From Photorhabdus bodei (lineage in GTDB: Bacteria > Pseudomonadota > Gammaproteobacteria > Enterobacterales > Enterobacteriaceae): a DNA stretch of 64,000 nucleotides. Both the position numbers and the translations under genes were made by a program. The DNA lies in the NCBI RefSeq assembly GCF_003287735.1, contig NZ_NSCM01000006.1:138006-202005 (forward strand), in the 5' to 3' direction. Numbering within the stretch: position 1 is the stretch's first letter; every line of letters begins with the position of its first letter. Under the pieces are notes generated by a model, which ran no database searches, was not told the DNA's origin, and was given only the letters and a program-made list of their open reading frames with translations. Shown here piece after piece: positions 29,787 through 38,410 of the stretch.

Positions 29787-31316
29787 TTATTTGGAGCTTG
29801 TTTTTATGCTGCCATCCGCGTTAACTGTTGCCCGATTTCCTCCGTACAGATCTTTCCTGAAAATAGAGTAATCTGTGTGGACATCATCACGGCCTTCTAA
29901 TTCTGCCAATATTTCCTGGCTGGATACGCTAAACCCTTTGGCATGGATAGGAGAAGAAAAGGGTTCGGTATAGAGATTCAATCCCCACTGAGGCGCTAAA
30001 CCGTGGTTAGCCGCACCTAAATTAACTTCAATCATAGAGTGATGATTATCATCAACCAAATAACCCGTTGCCAGCCATCGAGTCAGTTCTTTCATTTCCC
30101 GCTCCCCACGTTGAATTGATTGCTCTGGTGATTCCCCGTTAGTAGGCGCACCTAAAGCAAGATCATTTTTCAGGCCCGCACTCAACAACCTGGCCGCAGT
30201 AATAAAACGGTCCGTAGTACCGGAAGGTGCAGCGACAGTTGGCAAATTGTGTAAAGCTGCATCCTTGGAAAATCCTGTATTTTCTTTCACATTCCAGACA
30301 GAAAAGCCATTGCCACGTTGTACGATAATGTTTTCCTTAGCTAATTCTTGATGTGCTTTGATAGGTTCTGACTGACCAAATTGATAGTCAGTTCTATCCA
30401 GCCGGTTGCGAGGATTTAAACTGGCAAATGCCAACTCTCGGTTGGTCAAACGATTATCGGCCTCAAGTGAAGCGGCGGTTGACCAGACGCTATCCTTATC
30501 AGGAGCCGGTGCTCTGAAATCATTTTGGACTTTTGTAAGACTATTGCCAGCCAGAGCCGGGTTACTGATAACTTCTTGCCCATTTGCCTGTTTAGTCACC
30601 TGATATAATTCGGGATTTTCAGAGGCATTAAATTTATTTTCATTTTTAAAAGTGTAAAGCGCTAATTGGTCCGGTAAGGGCTTTTCCTTAGTGGAACCAC
30701 GGGCAGGTGCAAAGTTTTTACTTTCCAAGTAACCAATATCAATTATATCCTTGAATTCTGATTTCAATTCAGGTGATGAATAAACTTTCTCCAGAGTATC
30801 GCGGAAATAAGCTGAGTTGGTAATATCATAGTAAGCAGTGGCCTTCTCCCTCAATGTTAGCGGTTCAGTATTCGCTCTATCAGGTCTCACACCATTTTGC
30901 CGTGCTTCGCTAATGATTCGAGTAAATCCACCTGCGCCAAGCTGACCGACAATACTAAAACCGGGTTTATCACCGGTATAAGCATTAAGCATTTTAGTGA
31001 TTGCGGTTAATTCATTACCCTCCGCTCGAACGAAAAGTTTCACCAGGTTGGATAAGAGAGAATCAACCGTTTTGTGGGCAGCGGTGCTTTCGCTGGCTAA
31101 ACGAGAAATATTAGCTTCAATTTGTTTATTGGCCACGACGGATTTTTCATTCCATCCTGTAATAACCGAGGTTGGTGCTGTAAGTGGATTATCAATGGTA
31201 TTATTTAATAATGGCTCGCAGCAATGGCAAGTTTTATCTGTTGCAGTTGGTTGATGTAATTCAGTTTGATGAATATCAATTCTGGTATTAGCTCTCTGTA
31301 TTGAAAAATCTGGCAT
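29787..31316 (-). CDS. putative type III secretion effector, unknown activity
   Basis: 509 aa soluble protein with no signal peptide or membrane helix. I do not recognise the family. The N-terminal 60 residues are polar, Thr/Asn/Gln rich and probably disordered, and hold the only cysteines (CHCC near residues 30-33). The rest includes VGQLGAGGFTRIISEARQNG, LTRWLATGYLVDDNHHSMIE and NLGAANHGLAPQWGLNLYT. The effector call rests on context: 68 bp upstream in the same orientation is a CesT-like secretion chaperone gene, the usual chaperone-effector operon order. No catalytic motif identified. Confidence 0.6.
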   Translation of the reverse strand: MPDFSIQRANTRIDIHQTELHQPTATDKTCHCCEPLLNNTIDNPLTAPTSVITGWNEKSVVANKQIEANISRLASESTAAHKTVDSLLSNLVKLFVRAEGNELTAITKMLNAYTGDKPGFSIVGQLGAGGFTRIISEARQNGVRPDRANTEPLTLREKATAYYDITNSAYFRDTLEKVYSSPELKSEFKDIIDIGYLESKNFAPARGSTKEKPLPDQLALYTFKNENKFNASENPELYQVTKQANGQEVISNPALAGNSLTKVQNDFRAPAPDKDSVWSTAASLEADNRLTNRELAFASLNPRNRLDRTDYQFGQSEPIKAHQELAKENIIVQRGNGFSVWNVKENTGFSKDAALHNLPTVAAPSGTTDRFITAARLLSAGLKNDLALGAPTNGESPEQSIQRGEREMKELTRWLATGYLVDDNHHSMIEVNLGAANHGLAPQWGLNLYTEPFSSPIHAKGFSVSSQEILAELEGRDDVHTDYSIFRKDLYGGNRATVNADGSIKTSSK

Positions 31317-31384
31317 ACTTTTTCTCCATTATTTTATTGTGTTTTCTTCTATGAGACTTTTTAATTCACGATCTTAAAAATATC

Positions 31385-31795
31385 TCAAACTAAAATATCG
31401 TGGGCTGAAGCGGAGGTGGCAAGCTTAGTTTCAGGAAAAGGGAGTTCAGCTCTTATTCTTTGAAGATTTCCTAGAATATTAGCCAAATCAGTCGCATCGA
31501 TTCGCTCTATATCTTGAAGTAAACAGAGACGAATAGTTTGAGTTGGCTGATGCAATGCGAGCCATGCTCCTCCAAGTATATTTATATTACTATTTAATGA
31601 GAGCCAAAATTCTGCATCATGATTAACAAACGAAGCTACTGTATGATGAAAAGTCAGCATTGATCCCGTTGAATCTACTTCTAACCACCAAGGGCCATAA
31701 TCGCCAATGTTCAATTGCACTGCGCCGGTAGAGAGATTCAACATAATATTGGTTTGGGCAGCAAAATCTGCGCATAATTTTTCTAACCTGGACAT
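31385..31795 (-). CDS. putative CesT-family type III secretion chaperone
   Basis: 136 aa acidic protein with the size and helix-strand pattern of class I T3SS chaperones: an N-terminal helix (MSRLEKLCADFAAQTNIMLN), strands with DYGPWWLEVDSTGSMLTFHH, then WLSLNSNINILGGAWLALH and a C-terminal helix (IDATDLANILGNLQRIRAEL). Such chaperones bind the N-terminal region of one effector before secretion. Assignment is by pattern, not by a diagnostic residue. Confidence 0.62.
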   Translation of the reverse strand: MSRLEKLCADFAAQTNIMLNLSTGAVQLNIGDYGPWWLEVDSTGSMLTFHHTVASFVNHDAEFWLSLNSNINILGGAWLALHQPTQTIRLCLLQDIERIDATDLANILGNLQRIRAELPFPETKLATSASAHDILV

Positions 31796-32504
31796 AAATA
31801 AATATCATCAAAAAAATTAATAGTAAAATATTGCCCAAATTATGTGGCCGAAGCACAGGATCGTCTATCAAAAACAGGCAATGATATTGTAAAAATTAAT
31901 CAGACAATGGATTCTGTTGTGTTAATGAAGTGCAAGTGCTCCCTTGCTGTCGTAATGCATCTTGAAATCCATAGGGTATAGTTTTTATGAAGAACTAAGC
32001 TAAATCTAACGAGATAAGGCGGCATGATAAATCTCAATACCCGATTTGGCTATGATTTCCTCTGGTTCTCGTAGACTGAGAAGATAGTCAGGTGCTAGCG
32101 AGCAGTGGGTATAAACATAAAGTTTTTATTATTTGATTCATTAAGAACAAAATTTAATGATTAATCATGATAGTTTGTATGGATAATATTTTTTTCATAT
32201 AAATCAGACTGTTTTTTTTAATTTTGTGGCAATGATAATTCCGTGTCAGTCGGGATAAATTTATGGTTTTTATTTTTTGTGGATCTAGTTTTTGTGAAAT
32301 TAAATAAATCAATGATCTGCATTGTTATTTTGCTGCCATTTTTTACCTTATGTTTTTCATAATTATATTCGTTTTGCATTTGTTGAATTTTATTACAATT
32401 ACAGACTTGAGTGAATGAATTTTCTCTCCCACTATTATTAGTGTATCGACCTGATAATAAGTGTCTAATTAATATTCCAGAATAAAAAAAGGGAGATAAT
32501 AATT
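31796..32504. other. AT-rich intergenic region with half ERIC
   Basis: About 700 bp between the divergent chaperone and lipase genes. Apart from a reversed half ERIC at 31938-31980 it shows no gene. It should contain both promoters; I cannot name sites. Confidence 0.5.
31938..31980 (-). repeat. ERIC fragment (left half, inverted)
   Basis: 43 bp that, read on the minus strand, match the first part of the ERIC (TATACCCTATGGATTTCAAG and on through GCAAGGGAGC with two differences). It is the only copy in the window in the opposite orientation and the only truncated one. Confidence 0.8.
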
Positions 32505-34382
32505 ATGAGCGAATTATGCCCACGTGACATTATTGATAGCCAAAAAATGACAGAAAATTGGGTGGAGTTTCAATTAGTTGATGAACAAGGTAATCCATTA
32601 GTGAATATGCCTTATCGTCTGATAAGTAGCGGGAGGTTGCGAGATGAACGCAAAGGTGTGACTAATAATCAAGGATTGCTTAGGGAAGAAAGCTTATCAT
32701 CTGATGCGGTAACGTTATATATCAGTGCTCAACCATTAGCTGATGAAATGGAACAGCGTCCATTACGGGAAAAACGCAGTATTAGGGCATCAGTTGTCCA
32801 ACCAAAAGCAGAAACGGAAGGTCATCAATACCGTTATGTGACGATTGGACAGATAAGTGATGATTTGCCTGTAATTGATAAATGGATAGAAGAGAAACCG
32901 CCACGTTATCATTTCCCAGATTCGGTACCGAAAGGTTTTCGGGTTCTCTCAACAAACTGCCGGTATGTTTTGGAAGTATGTCCGTTTCGTGCATGGGTAC
33001 TATTGTTACATCATCAGAAAGATTATTCCCTGGTGAATGCTTATAATTTGGCATTAATGGGATTGCTGTCATATTTTGATGATAATGTTGATATAGCAGG
33101 TTCTATTACTCATTTTTTTAACCGACAAATGCTGGATATATCTCAATTACCGAGTAAGGTGGAAAAAATATCGCGTACTCCCATTGTTTATGATGTGCCA
33201 TTTAGTGAACGTTATACTGATGTTGTATTTATTGATTCAAAAGCGGGTGAAAGTGGGATAGGAGATACGGAGTTATTTTATGTCGCTAATCAACAGGAAA
33301 TTATTGTTAGCTGGCGGGGAACGGCGAGTGTTGATGACGCCATTACTGATATTATGTATCAACCATTGAAATTGGGTTGTGAACCAGATGGTGTATGCAG
33401 TGGTTTTATTAATAATGGTAAAGTTCATAGGGGATTTTGGGAGGCATTTAATCTTATTGGTCAGTTAAAAGCTCCCGGTTCTGATGAAAATGTGTTTGAT
33501 AAAATTATTGATTTAGCTAAAAACCGAAACGTATTTGTTTGTGGACATAGTTTGGGGGGCGCTTTAGGGTTATTGCATAGTGCCCAACTGAAAAAATATC
33601 ATCCTTGTTTATATAGTTATGGGATGCCGCGAACATTAACCCGTAGTGCGGTACAAGAATTGGAAGATATTACACATTACCGTCATGTGAATGAAAATGA
33701 TTTGGTTCCCTCTATGCCGCCGGAAAAAGATTTGGATAACTGGCTTTATAATTATTGGGGACCATTAGGTTATCTATTTAGTACCATTGAATTATTGGGT
33801 CTGACAAAAGGTCAGGAAGTTTTCTTACATCATGGGGAAATAGTTCATTTTTATAAAGCTGATCTTATTATTGAAACTTTAAAAAAGAGTGATTCAAACG
33901 ATCTTATACGGCTCACGGAAATATTACCTGTCATGGCAAAATTGTATTTGATTCCGTCATTGAATCATGAAACGAAAGATAATATTAAGGTAGCATTGGA
34001 GATTCAGAAAGAATTTTTTAAACAGATAAGCGACGCTGATAAGAATAAGTGGTTTCCACGTAATGCAAACCCAACTTTGAAATATGCCTTGGGGGTGCCT
34101 GATCATCGTATGCTTAAATATATTCATTACATTGGAGATCGAATTGCAGAGTTGTTTGTGCCAGACAAATATTATTTTTATCAAGATCAGAAGAAATTAT
34201 TTGAAAATACAATGAATGAAAGGAGTGATATTGTTCCTGATATTCGGCAACGTAATACACTATTTTTGAATATGGATAACCAGTTAGAGCAAGCACTTAT
34301 CGATACTCTACAAGATAAACAGGGTATTTTGGCCTTAACGCGTTATACCAATATTGCCACACGGATTGAGAAAGAGTTATGA
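32505..34382 (+). CDS. class 3 lipase family protein, putative T6SS phospholipase effector
   Basis: 625 aa. Residues about 15-110 form a beta domain (WVEFQLVDEQGNPLVNMPYR) of the transthyretin-like type that loads many T6SS effectors. A class 3 lipase domain follows, with nucleophile Ser349 in FVCGHSLGGALG, downstream YSYGMPRTLTRSAV, a candidate Asp in VNENDLVPSMPP and a candidate His in HHGEIVHFY. The C-terminal about 200 residues are helical and unassigned. No signal peptide. The ATG has GGGAG upstream. An orphan hcp lies 4 kb away, but no immunity gene follows directly. Predicted to attack membrane lipids; substrate unknown. Confidence 0.8.
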   Translation: MSELCPRDIIDSQKMTENWVEFQLVDEQGNPLVNMPYRLISSGRLRDERKGVTNNQGLLREESLSSDAVTLYISAQPLADEMEQRPLREKRSIRASVVQPKAETEGHQYRYVTIGQISDDLPVIDKWIEEKPPRYHFPDSVPKGFRVLSTNCRYVLEVCPFRAWVLLLHHQKDYSLVNAYNLALMGLLSYFDDNVDIAGSITHFFNRQMLDISQLPSKVEKISRTPIVYDVPFSERYTDVVFIDSKAGESGIGDTELFYVANQQEIIVSWRGTASVDDAITDIMYQPLKLGCEPDGVCSGFINNGKVHRGFWEAFNLIGQLKAPGSDENVFDKIIDLAKNRNVFVCGHSLGGALGLLHSAQLKKYHPCLYSYGMPRTLTRSAVQELEDITHYRHVNENDLVPSMPPEKDLDNWLYNYWGPLGYLFSTIELLGLTKGQEVFLHHGEIVHFYKADLIIETLKKSDSNDLIRLTEILPVMAKLYLIPSLNHETKDNIKVALEIQKEFFKQISDADKNKWFPRNANPTLKYALGVPDHRMLKYIHYIGDRIAELFVPDKYYFYQDQKKLFENTMNERSDIVPDIRQRNTLFLNMDNQLEQALIDTLQDKQGILALTRYTNIATRIEKEL

Positions 34383-34726
34383 TGAAATAAAGGTGAATAA
34401 ATTAAATATTAAGATTAGTGAATTGGCATTTATAACCAAATAATAGAACGCTAGAAAATAATGTCGCCATAATGAGGATGATGGTTGAGATTCTCTTTTC
34501 TAATTTACAGGGTTGATAAGATGAAGCCATTAACCCTGTTATCATTACCAGTAAAAATCTTATCGGACTACAGTTTCGTTGCAGTTCTATTTCAAGTTTA
34601 GCGAAAAGGTTGCATGAGTTGTCCGAAACGAATAACTTCGTAGAGTCCCTATCGATTTGGTTGTTTTGAGTAAAATAAACATCTTGTAGATTTGCAATTT
34701 TCTGCTAATAAAAAAGGTTTTTGAAG
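34383..34726. other. intergenic region before yfcD
   Basis: About 340 bp without a supported gene; no immunity-type gene for the lipase is visible here. Confidence 0.45.
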
Positions 34727-35278
34727 ATGGAACAAGAGAATCAAGAGAACGTAGTGAGTGTTGAGTGGATTGATATCATTAATGAAAATAATGAAGTCAT
34801 TGCTCAGGCTACGCGTCGGCAAATGCGCGCCCAACGTTTACGACACCGTGCGACTTATATTGTCGTTCACAACGGGATGGGAAAGATTTTGGTTCAACAT
34901 CGTACAGTAACTAAAGATTTTTATCCGGGAAAGCTGGACGCGACCGCAGGTGGTGTTGTGATGGCGGGTGAAAATATGCTGGATTCTGCCCGGCGCGAAG
35001 CAGAAGAAGAGTTAGGTATTGCCGGTGTGCCTTTTGCAGAACATGGTAGTTTTTATTATGAGGCAGAGGATTGCCGTATCTGTGGCGCATTATTTAGTTG
35101 CATCAGTCATGGTCCGTTTGCTTTACAGGAAGCGGAAATTGATGATGTGTGCTGGTTGACGCCGGAGGAGATAACCGCTCGCTGTGATGAATTCACTCCT
35201 GATTCGCTGAAAGCACTTTCTCTGTGGCTGACACGTAATAACGATTTTGATGCAATTATTGTCAATAGAAAAAAATGA
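34727..35278 (+). CDS. yfcD: Nudix hydrolase YfcD
   Basis: 183 aa Nudix hydrolase. The Nudix box is present as [20 protein letters not shown] followed by ELGI; flanking blocks [20 protein letters not shown] and [20 protein letters not shown] match E. coli YfcD closely. Substrate unknown. ATG 34727 (MEQENQEN) is chosen with AAGG 9 bases upstream; a TTG at 34721 is possible. Confidence 0.94.
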   Translation: MEQENQENVVSVEWIDIINENNEVIAQATRRQMRAQRLRHRATYIVVHNGMGKILVQHRTVTKDFYPGKLDATAGGVVMAGENMLDSARREAEEELGIAGVPFAEHGSFYYEAEDCRICGALFSCISHGPFALQEAEIDDVCWLTPEEITARCDEFTPDSLKALSLWLTRNNDFDAIIVNRKK

Positions 35279-35303
35279 GAATAGTCCAAAAAGAATTATC
35301 CAA

Positions 35304-35717
35304 TTAATCTGAGTAAAAATTAATGAGGTTGTACATTCTTATTGATGAAATGCTGGAGGATGGCTGGCGGCCATCCTCCAATACGGCCACACCGTTCTTT
35401 CGAGGTTTTGGGCAAACTGTTAATAACGTGCCGTTTATCCAAGCCGGTTGTTTACGGAACTGGCTTGGTGTTAGACCAAATGATTGCTTGAAGGCCCGGC
35501 TGAATGATTCCGGGTTTTGAAAACCTGCGTCCAACGCAATATCGATGATTTTTTCTAGCGGATTGAATGCCAGACGATAGGAAGCACGCTTTAATCGCAT
35601 TAATTGGATATAGCGTCCTACCGGTATACCGCAGTAATTGGCAAACTGTCTGTGAAAGTGATAACGCGAAAAATTCGCTACCTCACTCAGTTGTTCCAAT
35701 GTGAGCGGCTCATCCAA
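35304..35717 (-). pseudogene. truncated AraC family regulator
   Basis: The frame carries an AraC helix-turn-helix pair (EPLTLEQLSEVANFSRYHFH; IIDIALDAGFQNPESFSRAF; FGLTPSQFRKQPAW). Normal members of this subfamily are about 290 aa, with an N-terminal lead-in and a C-terminal GyrI-like ligand domain. Here the reading frame is closed by TAA just before the LDEPLTL block (no ATG available) and the C-terminal domain is replaced by about 45 unrelated residues. Probably a degraded gene. Confidence 0.75.
35354..35380. repeat. 11-bp perfect inverted repeat
   Basis: TGGAGGATGGC (35354-35364) and GCCATCCTCCA (35370-35380) with a 5-nt loop, inside the 3' part of the AraC remnant. Terminator-like stem without a U-run. 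Confidence 0.5.
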
Positions 35718-36068
35718 ATTTTAAATGAAGCTCTAATCGTGTAAGGGAGAAAATAATAGCACATAGCAGGGCAATGAATTGAAAGCGCATTAGGTAGTAA
35801 AAAGAGTATGAAGATTTTAAGCCTCTTGATCTTATTAATGAAAATAACCGGATTCTTTAGGGATGAGAAACTCTATGGGGATATAATTGTTATTGTTGAA
35901 TAATAGATAGCGTTTAAAAAAATCAGGCTTGAATAATGGTTGGTGTTTAAGAAATAGAATATTTGGGAAAGAAAAGACTATTTGTTGTTCTATTGTTGTG
36001 ATTTAATGGATTTGGTAGAAGTAGTGAAAGATATTGTATGGCCCAGATAATCTGGGTATTCGCTATGA
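35718..36068. other. intergenic, no gene seen
   Basis: About 350 bp AT-rich DNA between the AraC remnant and ERIC 3. No structure I can support. Confidence 0.45.
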
Positions 36069-36195
36069 TATACCCTATGGATTTCAAGTTGCATCGCGAC
36101 GGCAAGGGAACGAATCCCCGGGAGCATAGATAACTATGTGACCGGGGTGAGTGAGTGCAGCCAACAAAGAGGCAGCTTGAAAGATAGCGGGTATA
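36069..36195 (+). repeat. ERIC element 3
   Basis: 127-bp ERIC with ends TATACCC and GGGTATA. It lies 250 bp upstream of the DUF4225-like gene. Confidence 0.95.
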
Positions 36196-36444
36196 AAAGC
36201 ATTTCTCGATATTAGAGTGCCTTAATAGGTATTGTCAGGAATTAGGATCATGTGGGACCAAATCATAGCTATCTGATTCAGCCGTGGATGAGGACCTTTT
36301 TATATAACGGTTATCCATTGGAGTTTAGAATCAGCATTCTAAGGTTAAGGGCTTACAATGTTCTTTTGGACAGGATCATGGAATGGTTATCACATTGTTT
36401 GGGGATCGGTATGAGTCAAAATTAACGAGTTATAGAGGTTTAAC

Positions 36445-37224
36445 ATGGCGTTTTCATCAAGACAGAGTTTGCATTATTTAGAACTCAAAATTAAAGAATT
36501 ACATGAGATATCATCCAAGCTTAATTTTAGATATCTTTCTGATGCTAGAAGCGGAAGTCGTTTCCTTTTTGAAATAAATGAACTCATCAGAACGGTTAAT
36601 CATGAGATAGGTACAAATTGCTTGTCTGTTGATGGTGGTATTGCAATCTTGCAAGATGAAATAGATAACCTGAAGAGACAGGAATTTGACCTGTTAATGA
36701 ATGATAGCCAGATATATATGATTGTTCAAAAAGAAAAAAAAGAAGAAGAGGATGAAGAAACCAATTTAACTTTGAAACAGATTGGTTTTGTTAGTGGCGG
36801 TTCTCAGATTTTTGCCGGTCTTGGAGTATGTGTGGCCTCTCTTGGCGCCGCTTGTGCCGGTTTTGGTGTACCTCTACTGATACAGGGAGGAAATAATGTT
36901 TATGAGAATGGGTATTACCTGTTATTAAGAAAAGAGGTTTCAGGTCCGGTAAGAGATGTTTATCGTGATGCAGCTAAAACCCTTGGTTATAGTGGAGCTG
37001 ATGGTGATAGAGTTTACGGCTATGTAGATCTGGCGTTGTCTGGGTACGGAATGGCAAGATCTGTTGTGAGGCCCGGAACTTTTCGTTTATTTCGGTATAT
37101 AAAAACTGATTACATCAGAGGGTGGCAGGTGATGGGGAGGATACCTTTGCTTGCTGAGATTACTGGTGATCTTGTGACTAGTTTCGGTATTTATTCGATT
37201 TCTAAAGGTGAGAAAAATGAATGA
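36445..37224 (+). CDS. DUF4225-like protein, candidate antibacterial effector
   Basis: 259 aa. The N-terminal about 110 residues are charged and helical (EIDNLKRQEFDLLMNDSQIY, then KEKKEEEDEE). A glycine/alanine-rich hydrophobic segment (about residues 115-150: GFVSGGSQIFAGLGVCVASL) follows. The C-terminal region (VYRDAAKTLGYSGADGDRVY; YGYVDLALSGYGMARSVV) is recognised from memory as the DUF4225 family of enterobacteria, function uncharacterised. It ends in GEKNE and overlaps by 8 bp the first of three tandem small membrane-protein genes, an arrangement like toxin plus immunity. An hcp gene lies convergently downstream. The effector role is inference. Confidence 0.7.
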   Translation: MAFSSRQSLHYLELKIKELHEISSKLNFRYLSDARSGSRFLFEINELIRTVNHEIGTNCLSVDGGIAILQDEIDNLKRQEFDLLMNDSQIYMIVQKEKKEEEDEETNLTLKQIGFVSGGSQIFAGLGVCVASLGAACAGFGVPLLIQGGNNVYENGYYLLLRKEVSGPVRDVYRDAAKTLGYSGADGDRVYGYVDLALSGYGMARSVVRPGTFRLFRYIKTDYIRGWQVMGRIPLLAEITGDLVTSFGIYSISKGEKNE

Positions 37225-37576
37225 TGATGTGACATTATCCTATTACAATGTCTTTTTTGTAATTATTTATTACACAATGTCTATTTTCGTGCTTATTGTA
37301 CTGTTTAAGTTGAGGGGGTACGTAAAAATTTATATTCAAGCGGTTGTTTTTACTGTTATTCTTTTGGTTTTTACTGTTATTCAATATAATATTTTATTAA
37401 ATGGCGGCGTTCTGATATATATATATCCACATTATTTTAGTATTTATGATTATAGCTCAATTCGGTTTGGTGCTTTGTTTTTCTTTATTGTATATTGCTG
37501 TCTGATGCCTGTGAGCAAATTTGATCGTGAGGAAAGAGAAAAGCAAAGTGGAAATGATGGTGAAAAAAATGAATGA
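37217..37576 (+). CDS. small three-helix membrane protein, paralogue 1
   Basis: 119 aa protein with three hydrophobic segments (VFFVIIYYTMSIFVLIVLFK; VFTVILLVFTVIQYNILLNG; FGALFFFIVYCCLMPV) and a polar tail ending GEKNE. No recognised family. The start at 37217 (MNDDVTLSYYN) is shared by all three copies and overlaps the DUF4225-like stop by 8 bp (ATGAATGA), implying translational coupling. Candidate inner-membrane immunity protein by position; function unproven. Confidence 0.72.
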   Translation: MNDDVTLSYYNVFFVIIYYTMSIFVLIVLFKLRGYVKIYIQAVVFTVILLVFTVIQYNILLNGGVLIYIYPHYFSIYDYSSIRFGALFFFIVYCCLMPVSKFDREEREKQSGNDGEKNE

Positions 37577-37922
37577 TGATGTGACATTATCCTATTACAA
37601 TGTCTTTTTTGTAATTATTTATTACGTAATGTCTATTTTGGTGCTTATTGTACTGTTTAAGCTGAGTGAATATGTCAGGGGCTATATTAGAGAGGTGATT
37701 TTTACTGTTATTATTGTGGTTGTTGGTGCTATTCAATATGGTATTTTTGTAAATGGTGGTGTGCTGGTATATATATTCCCACATTATTTTAGCATTGACG
37801 ATTATGATTCAATTAGATATGGTGCGAATTTTCTTATATTTTTATATCCTTGTCTTATTCTTATAGATAGACCCTATAGTAAAGAAAAGGAAAGCAGAGA
37901 TAATGGTGAAAAAGATGAGTGA
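37569..37922 (+). CDS. small three-helix membrane protein, paralogue 2
   Basis: 117 aa second tandem copy. Its first about 60 bases are nearly identical in DNA to the start of paralogue 1 (MNDDVTLSYYNVFFVIIYY), then the copies diverge. It overlaps paralogue 1 by the same 8 bp as paralogue 1 overlaps the DUF4225-like gene. The tail ends DNGEKDE. Divergence is mostly in the middle helix and third segment (YGANFLIFLYPCLILIDR). Confidence 0.72.
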   Translation: MNDDVTLSYYNVFFVIIYYVMSILVLIVLFKLSEYVRGYIREVIFTVIIVVVGAIQYGIFVNGGVLVYIFPHYFSIDDYDSIRYGANFLIFLYPCLILIDRPYSKEKESRDNGEKDE

Positions 37923-38325
37923 TGGTATAACGTTATCCAATTATAATATCTTTTTTGTAATTATTTATTACGCAATGTCTATTTTGGTGCTTATTGTACT
38001 GTTTAAGTTGAGGGAATATGTAAGGGGTTATATTCGAACGGTGCTTTTTACTGTTATCTTTGTGATTGTTAATACTGTACAGCATAACATTGCTGTAAAT
38101 GGCGGTGTACTGGTATATATATTTCCACATTATTTTAGTATTTATGATTATAGATCAATCCGGTTTGGTGCTTTGTTTTTTGCAATTGCATATTCTTGTC
38201 TTCTTACTATGAATAAACCTGATAGTGAAGAAAAAGAAAAAGAAAAAGAAAAAGAAAAAGAAAAAGAAAAAGAAAAAGAAAAAGAAAAAGAAAAAGAAAA
38301 AGAAAAAGAAAAAGAAAAGAATTGA
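37915..38325 (+). CDS. small three-helix membrane protein, paralogue 3, with KE-repeat tail
   Basis: 136 aa third tandem copy (MSDGITLSNYNIFFVIIYYA), again overlapping the previous gene by 8 bp. The three helices are kept, but the C-terminal tail is replaced by about fifteen Lys-Glu repeats coded by a GAAAAA hexanucleotide array, then Asn and stop. Because the unit is 6 bp, changes in copy number would lengthen or shorten the charged tail without shifting the frame. Confidence 0.72.
   Translation: MSDGITLSNYNIFFVIIYYAMSILVLIVLFKLREYVRGYIRTVLFTVIFVIVNTVQHNIAVNGGVLVYIFPHYFSIYDYRSIRFGALFFAIAYSCLLTMNKPDSEEKEKEKEKEKEKEKEKEKEKEKEKEKEKEKN
38230..38319 (+). repeat. hexanucleotide microsatellite (GAAAAA)x15
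   Basis: Ninety bases made of fifteen GAAAAA units (the last ends in G), inside the 3' end of paralogue 3 and read as Glu-Lys repeats. Such arrays are prone to slippage. Confidence 0.95.
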
Positions 38326-38376
38326 TATTTATTCAATGGATTACAGAGTGAAGTTTATTTTGAAGTTTATCTAAAT

Positions 38377-38402
38377 ACCTCCCGTTTGGGAGGTGGTATT
38401 TT
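38377..38402. terminator. bidirectional terminator between paralogue 3 and hcp
   Basis: Stem ACCTCCC (38377-38383) and GGGAGGT (38388-38394) with loop GTTT, followed on the plus strand by GGTATTTTATT; A-rich DNA before it could serve the minus-strand hcp. Convergent genes on both sides. Confidence 0.75.
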
Positions 38403-38410
38403 ATTGAGAG

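Noticed and set aside
38230..38319. Considered whether the hexanucleotide array is a CRISPR or phase-variation switch
   Set aside because: No spacers, so not CRISPR; a 6-bp unit cannot shift the frame, so not an on/off switch by coding slippage.
38148..38336. 62-codon minus-strand frame rich in Phe-Ser repeats
   Set aside because: Antisense of the GAAAAA microsatellite.
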